Assembly: GCF_900089955.1 (NCBI RefSeq)
Contig: NZ_FLQX01000136.1
Location: forward strand, 1-43,842
Reading direction: 5' to 3'
Origin: Candidatus Accumulibacter aalborgensis
GTDB taxonomy: Bacteria; Pseudomonadota; Gammaproteobacteria; Burkholderiales; Rhodocyclaceae
Length of the DNA stretch: 43,842 nucleotides
Every line of letters begins with the position of its first letter. Within the stretch, counting starts at the first letter, position 1. The notes beneath the pieces are model-generated. The model did no database searches. It was not told the origin of the DNA and saw only the letters and a program-made list of their open reading frames with translations. Shown in pieces: positions 31,777 to 38,512 of this stretch. The translations under genes and the position numbers were made by a program.

Positions 31777-32199
31777 TCAGGAAAGATCAAATCGAGCTAG
31801 CCCCAGCGTCTCACTTGCGTCGCACAAGCGGCGGTCAAGACTGGCGATGCGGGCACCCAGGCGGCGGGCAACCGCCAAATGCAGCGCATCTCCTGCACGC
31901 AGGGCGATGGGTGTTTCAATGAACACGGCGGCGGTGCGGAAATCCGCAGGTTCTATTTCCGTCATGCCCAGATTAATTGAGACAAAACGCTGAAAATTAG
32001 CCAGTGCCTGCTGGCGGGTACTGGCGTCGATGGCGCCCGTCCGCTGTTTGATGCCGCCAATGCTGGCCATTTCGGTCAATGTCCAGGCCGAAATCATCAG
32101 TCGCGCTTTGCGCTGTTGCTCGAGTCGCGTCACAAGATCGGCCGCGCCAGGTTCGCGAAAGAAAATTGCCCCCAACACCGAGGTGTCGATATAGATCAC
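31777..32199 (-). CDS. PIN-domain toxin (VapC-like)
   Basis: 140 residues. Acidic PIN residues present: D5 (Y-I-D-T-S-V), E43 (L-T-E-M), D104 (A-G-D-A-L-H-L-A) and D122 (S-L-D-R-R). Expected Mg-dependent RNase. The start is GTG at 32199, overlapping the antitoxin stop as GTGA; the longer upstream frame is rejected. Complete and apparently functional. Confidence 0.88.
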   Translation of the reverse strand: MIYIDTSVLGAIFFREPGAADLVTRLEQQRKARLMISAWTLTEMASIGGIKQRTGAIDASTRQQALANFQRFVSINLGMTEIEPADFRTAAVFIETPIALRAGDALHLAVARRLGARIASLDRRLCDASETLGLARFDLS

Positions 32200-32432
32200 A
32201 GCAGATCGCGTTCGCGCATCTCGGCAACCGTCAGGCCCGACAGAGGGGGGGCGGACACCCAAAGGTGCAATTCAGCCCAGTCAAACCCCCCCGCTCGCGG
32301 CTCCGGGATGAGACGCGCCACAGGGATTCCCCGACGGGTGATAACCACGCCCGCACCGGCCTCGTCGGCCTCCACTTCAGCCAGCACGGCGGATAGATGC
32401 GACTTGGCATAAGCTACAGTGGCAGTTTTCAT
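32196..32432 (-). CDS. Phd/YefM-family antitoxin
   Basis: 78 residues. The N-terminus V-A-Y-A-K-S-H-L-S-A-V-L-A-E-V, then V-V-I-T-R-R-G-I-P-V-A-R-L-I-P, is the Phd fold; a short C-terminal tail (A-E-M-R-E-R-D-L-L) should bind the PIN toxin. Its stop overlaps the toxin's GTG start by 4 bp. The ~90-bp gap 32433-32525 carries its promoter, with an AT-rich TTGGTAAAAACTAAG stretch. Confidence 0.87.
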   Translation of the reverse strand: MKTATVAYAKSHLSAVLAEVEADEAGAGVVITRRGIPVARLIPEPRAGGFDWAELHLWVSAPPLSGLTVAEMRERDLL

Positions 32433-32525
32433 CGATCAGGCTCTTCGTAATGGTCATCACAGTGCTTAGTTTTTACCAAGTTGGTCATTTTGTAAAGCGC
32501 AAGGACAATTAGTTGTAGCTAATTG

Positions 32526-33479
32526 TTAGCCCTCAACCTCGTCCCCGGAAAGCTGTTGCAGCCGCTCGGCCAGACGGCCGAGTTCGGCTGCCGAGCTGAC
32601 CTTGAGTTTCGCCATGCACTGCGCGGGCTCGGCCTTGGCGGTGCGTTCGGAGATCGCCAATTCGTCGGCAATCTGCTTGTTGAGCCGGCCGGCGACGATG
32701 CGATCGAAGACCTCGCGTTCGCGGGGGGTGAGCGAGGCAAAGCCGGCACGCAGTTGCCGCGCTTCGTCGCTCGCTGCTCGCTGCAGCGCTATACGGAACA
32801 GCGCCCCGCCGCCGGGCCGGTTCTCGGCATGCAGGCGGCCACCGTGGGCTTCGACGAGGGTGCGTGCAATCGACAGCCCCAGCCCCATGCCCTGGGGATC
32901 GATCAGCACCTGCTGGATCTGGATGCGGTCACCGACCAGCGTGGCGCTCGTCGGTGCCGTTTGAATGTCGAGGCTCATCCCTCGTCGCTGGATTTCGCTA
33001 CGCAACAGGGAAGCCATCTTGCTCGCGACGTCATTGAGGTCGAAGGCTCGCCGCTCGGCCTCGTGTCGGGTGAGCAGCAGGCGCAGCCGGCGGATGACTT
33101 CACTGGCGCGCATGTCGTCGCGGCGAATGTCGGCAAGAATTTCGCGCAGCTCGTCGCGCCGGTCAGCGCCGGATTCAAGCGTCAGTTCGGCGGCGTCTGC
33201 GTTGCTCAAGATGGCGCCGAGCGGCTGGTTGATCTCGTGCGCGATCGAGCCGGTCAGCTCGCCGACGACCGCCAGCCGTGAGGCATGGGCGAGTTCGAAG
33301 CGCTGCTTCTGGATGGCCTGTTCGCCCAGGCGGCGGTGACGCCGCTCGAACAGGAGCTGGGCAATCAGCGCGGGCGGTCGGGTAGCGTACTTCGCCCGCA
33401 GGTAACTCACCACGGCGTCGGTGTCGGCGCGCCATTGTTCACGAGGGATAACAGCCGGTTTGTCTCTGCGATGATCCAT
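32526..33479 (-). CDS. chimeric, deletion-derived histidine kinase-LuxR protein
   Basis: A single open frame of 317 codons from ATG 33479. In order: a short piece of the sensor domain (Y-L-R-A-K-Y-A-T-R-P-P-A); the juxtamembrane L-L-F-E-R-R-H-R-R; the HisKA region with the phospho-His motif A-H-E-I-N-Q-P-L-G; a C-terminal remnant of the ATPase domain (G-M-G-L-G-L-S-I-A-R); then directly the LuxR helix-turn-helix of a response regulator (L-T-P-R-E-R-E-V-F-D to A-E-L-G-R-L-A-E-R). Compared with the intact pair at 34339-36887, three frame-preserving deletions removed most of the sensor, the kinase N-box/G1/F-box (57 residues net), and the HK tail plus receiver. Kinase activity should be lost; a DNA-binding product remains conceivable. 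Confidence 0.75.
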   Translation of the reverse strand: MDHRRDKPAVIPREQWRADTDAVVSYLRAKYATRPPALIAQLLFERRHRRLGEQAIQKQRFELAHASRLAVVGELTGSIAHEINQPLGAILSNADAAELTLESGADRRDELREILADIRRDDMRASEVIRRLRLLLTRHEAERRAFDLNDVASKMASLLRSEIQRRGMSLDIQTAPTSATLVGDRIQIQQVLIDPQGMGLGLSIARTLVEAHGGRLHAENRPGGGALFRIALQRAASDEARQLRAGFASLTPREREVFDRIVAGRLNKQIADELAISERTAKAEPAQCMAKLKVSSAAELGRLAERLQQLSGDEVEG

Positions 33480-33500
33480 TCCGGTGCGATGGGGTGTAGA

Positions 33501-33522
33501 ATATACTTTTATCCATGTATAT
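33501..33522 (+). promoter_or_regulatory. ATATAC/GTATAT dyad before mazE-like gene
   Basis: 6-bp arms at 33501-33506 and 33517-33522 in an AT-rich patch, 18 bp before the ATG at 33540, with CTGGAGA as ribosome-binding site between. It lies in the 60-bp divergent gap with the HK-LuxR chimera, so it could control both. Typical position for TA autoregulation. Confidence 0.45.
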
Positions 33523-33539
33523 CTAACTGGAGATTCGTC

Positions 33540-33785
33540 ATGCAAGTTGCCAAGTGGGGTAACAGTCTGGCGGTGCGATTGCCCGTAGCCCTGGTGAAAG
33601 AACTGGGCATTTCAGAAGGTGACGAGTTGATGTTGCAGCCTGTCCCGCAGCAAGCGGGGCTGCCGGCCTGCGTATCCGTTGCGCGCCAGCCCGGAAAACT
33701 TGAGCAACTCCAGGCCATGCGTGGGCTTCGTGCGCCCTGGCCGGCTGATTTTTCTTTTGACCGCGAAGAAGCCAACGCGAGGTGA
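33540..33785 (+). CDS. AbrB/MazE-like antitoxin
   Basis: 81 residues. M-Q-V-A-K-W-G-N-S-L-A-V-R-L-P-V-A-L-V-K-E-L-G-I and E-G-D-E-L form the swapped-hairpin AbrB/MazE DNA-binding fold; the C-terminal half, with P-W-P-A-D-F-S-F-D-R, binds the toxin. The stop overlaps the PIN start (GTGA). A decayed paralogue lies at 36930-37098. Confidence 0.87.
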   Translation: MQVAKWGNSLAVRLPVALVKELGISEGDELMLQPVPQQAGLPACVSVARQPGKLEQLQAMRGLRAPWPADFSFDREEANAR

Positions 33786-34198
33786 AAACATTCATCGACA
33801 CCAATGTGCTGGTTTACTGGGTGGATGACAGCGCGCGGGCTGATGCTGTTGAACAATTGCTGGCAGGCGAGAGCGTCATCAGCGTTCAGGTGCTCAACGA
33901 ATTTGCCAACGTGCTGCGGAAAAAACGAGCCATGCCCGTGGCGGACATCCAGACATTGAGCAACACCCTGATCAGCGCTTGTGAGGTTCATGACCTGAGC
34001 GTACGCACGCATCAGGCCGCCCTGGCATTGATGGCGCGCTACAACTGGTCCCTGTATGACGCCAATATCGTTGCTGCAGCCGGTCTGAGCGGCTGCGCCA
34101 TTTTGTGTAGCGAGGATATGCAGGACGGCTGCAACATCAAATTTCCCGAATCAGCGGGGGGCGCCACGCTGACGATTCGCAATCCCTTCAGGGCTTGA
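33782..34198 (+). CDS. PIN-domain toxin partnered with MazE-like antitoxin
   Basis: 138 residues, GTG start. PIN acidic residues: D6 (F-I-D-T-N-V), E40 (V-L-N-E-F), D93 (L-Y-D-A-N-I) and D112 (C-S-E-D-M). The ending F-P-E-S-A-G-G-A is retained in the relic copy at 37099-37313. Likely an RNase neutralised by the preceding gene. Complete. Confidence 0.88.
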   Translation: MKTFIDTNVLVYWVDDSARADAVEQLLAGESVISVQVLNEFANVLRKKRAMPVADIQTLSNTLISACEVHDLSVRTHQAALALMARYNWSLYDANIVAAAGLSGCAILCSEDMQDGCNIKFPESAGGATLTIRNPFRA

Positions 34199-34338
34199 TT
34201 CAGTACGGCGTGCGCAAGGTTTCGCGATGGGTAAACGATAAAAGCCGCACATCTTCGTCATTGGCAGAAGGGCTACTGATCCTGATTGTTCGACAAGCTC
34301 ACAACCCAGGCCGAACGCCTTTTCGCTGAGACCGGCGG

Positions 34339-34959
34339 CTACTCGCCGGAAAGCTGTTGCCGCCGCTCGGCCAGACGGCCGAGTTCGGCTGCCGAGCTGA
34401 CCTTGAGTTTCGCCATGCACTGCGCGCGCTCGGCCTTGACGGTGCGCTCGGAGATCGCCAGCTCGTCGGCAATCTGCTTGTTGAGCCGGCCGGCGACAAT
34501 GCGATCGAAGACCTCGCGTTCGCGCGGTGTGAGCGAGGCAAAGGCGGCACGCAGTTGCCGTGCTTCGTCGCGCGCTGAGCGCTGGAGTGCGTCGACCGCA
34601 AGCGCACGCCGCAGCGCATCAAAAAGGGTGTCGCGCGTGACCGGCTTGGCCAGGAAGTCCACGGCGCCGGCCTTCATTGCCCGAACACAGGAGTTGACGT
34701 CGGCGTAACCGGTCAGAAATATCACCGGCAAGGTAATCCCCTGCTGCTGCAGCGCCGCCTGCAGGTCGAGGCCGGATGGCCCCGGCAGGCGGACGTCGAG
34801 CAACAGGCAGCCGGGGCGGTCAGTCCGCGGATGCAGCAGGAAGTCGCCGGTCGAGGCGTAGCCGCGCGCCTCGAAACCGGCCGCTGCGAGCAGCCGCAGC
34901 AGTGCGTTGCGTAGCGACTCGTCGTCATCGACGACATGGATCAGCGCTGTCGTATTCAT
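34339..34959 (-). CDS. FixJ/NarL-type response regulator
   Basis: 206 residues. Receiver domain: acidic D-D-D-E at 10-13, phospho-acceptor Asp in L-L-L-D-V-R-L-P-G-P-S-G, Thr in F-L-T-G-Y-A, Lys in F-L-A-K-P-V. The C-terminal LuxR HTH has L-T-P-R-E-R-E-V-F-D-R-I-V-A-G-R-L-N-K-Q-I-A. The ATG at 34959 overlaps the kinase stop (ATGA); a longer upstream frame inside the kinase is rejected. Cognate partner of the kinase immediately upstream. Its HTH has a deleted twin in the chimera at 32526-33479. Confidence 0.9.
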   Translation of the reverse strand: MNTTALIHVVDDDESLRNALLRLLAAAGFEARGYASTGDFLLHPRTDRPGCLLLDVRLPGPSGLDLQAALQQQGITLPVIFLTGYADVNSCVRAMKAGAVDFLAKPVTRDTLFDALRRALAVDALQRSARDEARQLRAAFASLTPREREVFDRIVAGRLNKQIADELAISERTVKAERAQCMAKLKVSSAAELGRLAERRQQLSGE

Positions 34960-36887
34960 TCCGTCTCCGCTGAGGATTTTGCCTTGGCGTCGGTCGCCGG
35001 CCATTCAATACGGAACAGCGCCCCGCCGCCAGGCGGGTTCTCGGCATGCAGGCGGCCACCGTGGGCTTCGACGATGGTGCGCGCAATCGACAGCCCCAGC
35101 CCCATGCCCTGGGGCTTGGTCGTGAAGAACGAATCGAAGATCTGTGGCAGATACTCGGGTGCAATGCCGTGACCGCGATCACTGACCGCGATGGCGATGG
35201 CATCGGCCCGCGAGGAGACGGAGACGAGTATCGTGCGCCGGTTCTCGGGCAGGTCGGCTACCGCGTCCATGGCGTTAAGCACCAGATTGATCAGCACCTG
35301 CTGGACCTGGATGCGGTCGCCGACCAGCGTGGCACTTGTCGGCGCCGTTTGAATGTCGAGGCTCATCCCCCGTCGCTGTACTTCGCTACGCAACAGTGTA
35401 GCCATCTCGATCACGACGTCATTGAGGTCGAAGGCTTGCCGCTCGGCCTCGTGTCGGGTGAGCAGCAAGCGCAGCCGGCGGATGACTTCACTGGCGCGCA
35501 GGTCGTCGCGGCGAATGTCGGCAAGAATTTCGCGCAGCTCGCCGCGCCGGTCGGCAGCGGATTCAAGCATCAGTTCGGCGGCGTCGGCGTTGCTCAGGAT
35601 GGCGCCGAGCGGCTGGTTGATCTCGTGCGCAATCGAGCCGGTCAGCTCGCCGACGACCGCCAGCCGCGAGGCATGGGCGAGTTCGAAGCGCTGCTTCTGG
35701 TTGGCCTGCTCGGCCAGGCGGCGGTGACGTCGTTCGAACAGGAGCCAGGCAATCAGCGCGGCCTGCAGCAGGAACACGATGGCGCCGGCGATCAGCTCAT
35801 TATGGTGCTCTTCCCACAAGCCGGGTTCGCGGAAATGCACGATGGCGTCGCCTGGAATGGCGGTCTCGTCGATACCCCAGCGGCGCACCTGCCGCCAATC
35901 GACATTAAGGGTCGTCGGCATGATTTCGGGCAAGCGCAGCGCGGCAGGTGCGGCGCCGTCGAGCAGGGCGTTGACGATTTCCCCGGCCTGCCGGCCCATG
36001 GCCGCGTAATTCGGCATGCGGCCACCGACGATGCCGGAGCCGATGAAGGTGTCGAACGGCCCATACACCGGCGCGGTCGCCGCTGAAGCCATGGCCTCGG
36101 CGGATTCGCGCGGTGTGAAGTTGCGGCCATCGCCATCCTTGAAGTATCCGGGGGTAAACACCACGCTGTCGCCTCCGAGTTCACCCAAGCGCTTCAGCAG
36201 CGCTGCGGTTGGCATCCCCGCGAGAAACTCGACCGTCGCCCGGTCCTTGAAACCGGGGACTTCGGCTTGCAACCAGCCCTCCCACCCCCGATCCCATACA
36301 CCGGTGCCGGTAACGAACACCAGACGCCTAGCCCGCGGATGCCAGCGCAAAGCCTGGTCGATGGTGCTGGAAATATCGTACTTGATCGGGACGCCGAACA
36401 CGTCGGCGGGTAGCGCTGGGATCGACCGCAGGAACGATTTGGGAGCGCTCATGAAGACCACCGGGACTTCTGGAAAGAGCGCTGCGCGATTCTCGAGAAC
36501 GAAACTGAGCGCCTCTTGATTCCCCACAACGATCACCGCAGGCGGTCGGGTCGCGTACTTATCGCGAAGGTACGTGGTAACGGTGCGCGCGTACGCCTGT
36601 CCGCCGAAGCGGGGCACGTCGAGAAACTCGTCGAACAGCGCGACCGGTCGATCTGCAGAAGTCCGGATCGTCTCGCGGAGCCCGTGATCGAGCTTGATGT
36701 TCGCCGGGAGCAAGCGACTGTTGGCATAGAGCACGAGGACGTTGCGGGTTTCCGCCGCGCTTGCCGCCTGTAGACCCACAAGGGCAAGGGCAGCCGCGAC
36801 GACCCAGGGACAGACCAGCCGCAGCGGAGTCGGCGGCAACGCCGTGCGCATTGCGGAATTCGACCGCCGCCGAAGATTCGTCGTCAT
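34956..36887 (-). CDS. sensor histidine kinase with ABC-substrate-binding-like sensor domain
   Basis: 643 residues. A signal/TM segment at ~20-45 is followed by a ~300-residue periplasmic domain (N-V-L-V-L-Y-A-N-S, V-V-F-M-S-A-P, V-V-F-T-P-G-Y) like ABC_sub_bind sensor kinases. Next comes a second TM (A-I-V-F-L-L-Q-A-A-L-I-A-W-L-L-F), HisKA with A-H-E-I-N-Q-P, and HATPase with N-L-V-L-N-A-M-D-A (N box), D-R-G-H-G-I-A (G1), F-F-T-T-K (F box) and G-M-G-L-G-L-S (G2). The start at ATG 36887 is chosen (36851 possible); the 102 residues further upstream read antisense through the MazE-PIN relic. The stop overlaps the regulator start. Signal unknown. Confidence 0.85.
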   Translation of the reverse strand: MTTNLRRRSNSAMRTALPPTPLRLVCPWVVAAALALVGLQAASAAETRNVLVLYANSRLLPANIKLDHGLRETIRTSADRPVALFDEFLDVPRFGGQAYARTVTTYLRDKYATRPPAVIVVGNQEALSFVLENRAALFPEVPVVFMSAPKSFLRSIPALPADVFGVPIKYDISSTIDQALRWHPRARRLVFVTGTGVWDRGWEGWLQAEVPGFKDRATVEFLAGMPTAALLKRLGELGGDSVVFTPGYFKDGDGRNFTPRESAEAMASAATAPVYGPFDTFIGSGIVGGRMPNYAAMGRQAGEIVNALLDGAAPAALRLPEIMPTTLNVDWRQVRRWGIDETAIPGDAIVHFREPGLWEEHHNELIAGAIVFLLQAALIAWLLFERRHRRLAEQANQKQRFELAHASRLAVVGELTGSIAHEINQPLGAILSNADAAELMLESAADRRGELREILADIRRDDLRASEVIRRLRLLLTRHEAERQAFDLNDVVIEMATLLRSEVQRRGMSLDIQTAPTSATLVGDRIQVQQVLINLVLNAMDAVADLPENRRTILVSVSSRADAIAIAVSDRGHGIAPEYLPQIFDSFFTTKPQGMGLGLSIARTIVEAHGGRLHAENPPGGGALFRIEWPATDAKAKSSAETE

Positions 36888-36929
36888 CCTCCAGGGCTCA
36901 CGTGCAGCGGGGATGGGGTCTCGCTTACA

Positions 36930-37313
36930 GGTGAATGAGCTACTGCTGCAGCCTGTACCGCGCCAAGCGGGTTGGCCCGCCTGTGTGACCGTGGCGCGCC
37001 AACCCGGAAAAGCTGAGCAACTGCAAGCGATGCGTCGGTTTCGTGCGCCCTGGCCGGCTGATTTTTCTTTTGACCGCGACGAGGCGAACGTGCGTTGAGT
37101 AAGGTTCATGACCTCAGCATGCGCACGGATCAGGCCGCCCTGGCCTTGATGGCGCGTACAACTTCTCGCTGTATGACGCCAATATCGTTGCAACCGCTGG
37201 CCTCAGCGGTTGCGCCATCTTGTGCAGCGAGGATATGCAGGACGGCTTGAATATCACATTCCCCGAATCAGCGGGGGCTCGATGCTGTCGACTCGCCATC
37301 CCTTCAGTGGGTG
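36930..37313 (+). pseudogene. MazE-PIN relic (duplicate of 33540-34198)
   Basis: The MazE part lacks its DNA-binding half and begins at N-E-L-L-L-Q-P-V-P, ending E-A-N-V-R with the stop at 37098. The PIN part lacks about 68 N-terminal codons, resumes at V-H-D-L-S-M-R-T-D-Q-A-A-L-A-L, loses one base in GATGGCGCG-TACAAC (frameshift), then keeps C-A-I-L-C-S-E-D-M-Q-D-G and F-P-E-S-A-G. Neither protein can work. Confidence 0.85.
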
Positions 37314-37424
37314 ATTCAGGTCGGCGCAACGGCATCATCGTCGATCAGCCGGACCATGCCAGTAGCCGCCACTCGACCATCATCGCTGACCACCAAGGTC
37401 TTGGCTGAGCCCGCGCCAGTTCAC

Positions 37425-38048
37425 TCAGTTGAGGTCGGCATCCTTGAAGAACTTGGTCCCCGACACGGTCAGCGTGGCGGAGAGACCCGTCTCGGTCAGT
37501 TGGTAGAGGTACACGCCGGGGGCCACCGAGGCGGCGCCGCTGAACATGCTGCCCTGACCGCTAGCCATCGCCGAGAGGTTGGCCTGGCCACCGAACTCCC
37601 AGCCCTGATTGATGAAGTTGCGCAAGGCCTGCTCGTCGGCGAAGACGAAGATCAGGCGGTTCTTGGCCACACCGAATCCCAGCCCTCCCTGTACCTGCGC
37701 CATCTGCATGAAGGTCTGGCGACCGGTCATCTGGTTGACGACCATACCTTTCCCGGTCGTTCCCCCGGCAAAGAAGAGCTTGATCCCGAAGGTGCTGAAC
37801 ACCGCGTAGCCAGCCGAGCGCTCGATGGCACGCTGCGCACCCGGTGCGATCTCATACAGCGAGCTCAGTGCGTCCTGTGCCATCTCCCGGACCTGATGCC
37901 TGGCCTGAATGACCTTTCCTTCATTCGGTACGCCCTGGGGCAGGGCGTTCTCGACATCCTTCATCGGATCCCAGGACCATTGCTGGGCGGCCAGCGGTGG
38001 CGAGGCGAGACAAAGTGCTGCGACGAACATCATCAGTCGTGCTTTCAT
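37425..38048 (-). CDS. SYLF/YSC84-type lipid-binding domain protein
   Basis: 207 residues with a signal peptide (M-K-A-R-L-M-M-F-V-A-A-L to A-A-Q). The SYLF region has A-G-Y-A-V-F-S-T-F-G-I-K-L-F-F-A-G-G-T-T-G-K-G, G-L-G-F-G-V-A-K-N-R and F-V-F-A-D-E-Q-A-L. The end G-T-K-F-F-K-D-A-D-L-N is complete. Probably periplasmic or lipid-associated. The ATG at 38048 is the signal-peptide start; the longer frame upstream is a sulfatase relic. RBS: GGAGAAAAAACC precedes the ATG. Confidence 0.82.
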   Translation of the reverse strand: MKARLMMFVAALCLASPPLAAQQWSWDPMKDVENALPQGVPNEGKVIQARHQVREMAQDALSSLYEIAPGAQRAIERSAGYAVFSTFGIKLFFAGGTTGKGMVVNQMTGRQTFMQMAQVQGGLGFGVAKNRLIFVFADEQALRNFINQGWEFGGQANLSAMASGQGSMFSGAASVAPGVYLYQLTETGLSATLTVSGTKFFKDADLN

Positions 38049-38129
38049 GGTTTTTTCTCCCGAACAAACGGTTGTGGCATAAAACGCTGGGTTGACCGCA
38101 CGGCAGGACGACGTGAAGTCGACGATCCG

Positions 38130-38254
38130 TCTGGCTGGTCGCGCGGCGACGCCAGGCTTTCCGTCTTGTTCAGCCGCTGCCTGCATCGCCGAGAGCGAAT
38201 TATAGTGGATGCCGGCGGCGTCAAGGCTGCGGCCCGGCTGGACCGGGTCCGTGG
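38130..38254 (-). pseudogene. C-terminal relic of a sulfatase
   Basis: On the - strand reads P-V-Q-P-G-R-S-L-D-A-A-G-I-H-Y-N-S-L-S-A, then M-Q-A-A, matching the sulfatase at 38513 near its C-terminus (P-F-Q-Q-G-S-S-L-N-A-A-G-I-N-Y-D-S-L-K-A, then M-Q-A-M). DNA similarity is plain over about 75 bp. The rest of the gene is gone; it suggests a third sulfatase once stood here. Confidence 0.65.
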
Positions 38255-38275
38255 TTGACCCACCTCGCGCGTGTT

Positions 38276-38350
38276 TTACCGGTGGATCGGCTGGACGCTG
38301 ACGGTCAGGTAATCCCAGATATCGAGATCAAATCCGAGCAACGCTTCCAT
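38276..38350 (-). CDS. possible 24-aa peptide downstream of CcoQ-like gene
   Basis: An ATG at 38350 opens 24 codons beginning M-E-A-L-L-G-F-D-L-D-I-W-D-Y-L and ending at TAA 38276. It starts 15 bp after the CcoQ-like stop on the same strand. Amphipathic/hydrophobic composition but no recognised family. It could be a truncated small membrane protein; very uncertain. Confidence 0.25.
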   Translation of the reverse strand: MEALLGFDLDIWDYLTVSVQPIHR

Positions 38351-38365
38351 CGCTTCGCTCGCGCC

Positions 38366-38506
38366 TCAATCCTTGCCGTCTTCAAAAGGAATCCGTGCGT
38401 CTTCCTCGAAGCGCGCCTTGCGCTTGCGACCGAACGCCCAGATCACGACGCCGATGAAAGCGGCGATGATCAGCCAATGATAGATGCTCAGTTCCACGGC
38501 ATTCAT
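38366..38506 (-). CDS. CcoQ/FixQ-like small membrane protein
   Basis: 46 residues. The N-terminal helix (Y-H-W-L-I-I-A-A-F-I-G-V-V-I-W-A-F) is followed by the basic-acidic signature G-R-K-R-K-A-R-F-E-E-D-A-R-I-P-F-E-D, very like the CcoQ (cbb3 oxidase subunit IV) pattern S-R-K-R-K-x-x-F-E-E-A-A-x-L-P-F. It begins 6 bp after the sulfatase stop on the same strand, so likely co-transcribed. No cbb3 oxidase genes are present in the window, so it is an orphan or a look-alike with another partner. Confidence 0.65.
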   Translation of the reverse strand: MNAVELSIYHWLIIAAFIGVVIWAFGRKRKARFEEDARIPFEDGKD

Positions 38507-38512
38507 CTCCGC

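Larger units (their letters stand above)
32543..34213. repeat. tandem duplication unit 1 (HK/RR + MazE-PIN)
   Basis: A segment homologous to 34349-37335 in the same order and orientation: regulator/kinase on the - strand, MazE-PIN on the + strand, plus about 20 bp beyond the PIN stop. Unit 1 is ~1.67 kb because of deletions in the two-component genes; its TA genes are complete. Confidence 0.85.
34349..37335. repeat. tandem duplication unit 2 (HK/RR + MazE-PIN relic)
   Basis: Partner of 32543-34213, ~3 kb. The two-component genes are full length, while the MazE and PIN genes at the right end are broken. The two units are adjacent, about 135 bp apart, as expected of a tandem duplication followed by independent deletion in each copy. 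Confidence 0.85.

Noticed and set aside
32415-32525. Direct operator candidates (TGGTCAT words) before the Phd-PIN pair
   Set aside because: Words are short and not arranged as a convincing dyad; insufficient for a call.
36888-37193. N-terminal extension of the sensor kinase (102 codons)
   Set aside because: These codons run antisense through the MazE-PIN relic, and the signal/TM segment begins only after the ATG at 36887.
37319-37410. - strand reading K-T-L-V-V-S-D-D-G-R-V-A-A-T-G-M-V-R-L-I-D-D-D-A
   Set aside because: Looks protein-like and ends in a stop, but is too short, with no start and no family I can name; could be a gene tail relic but cannot be supported.
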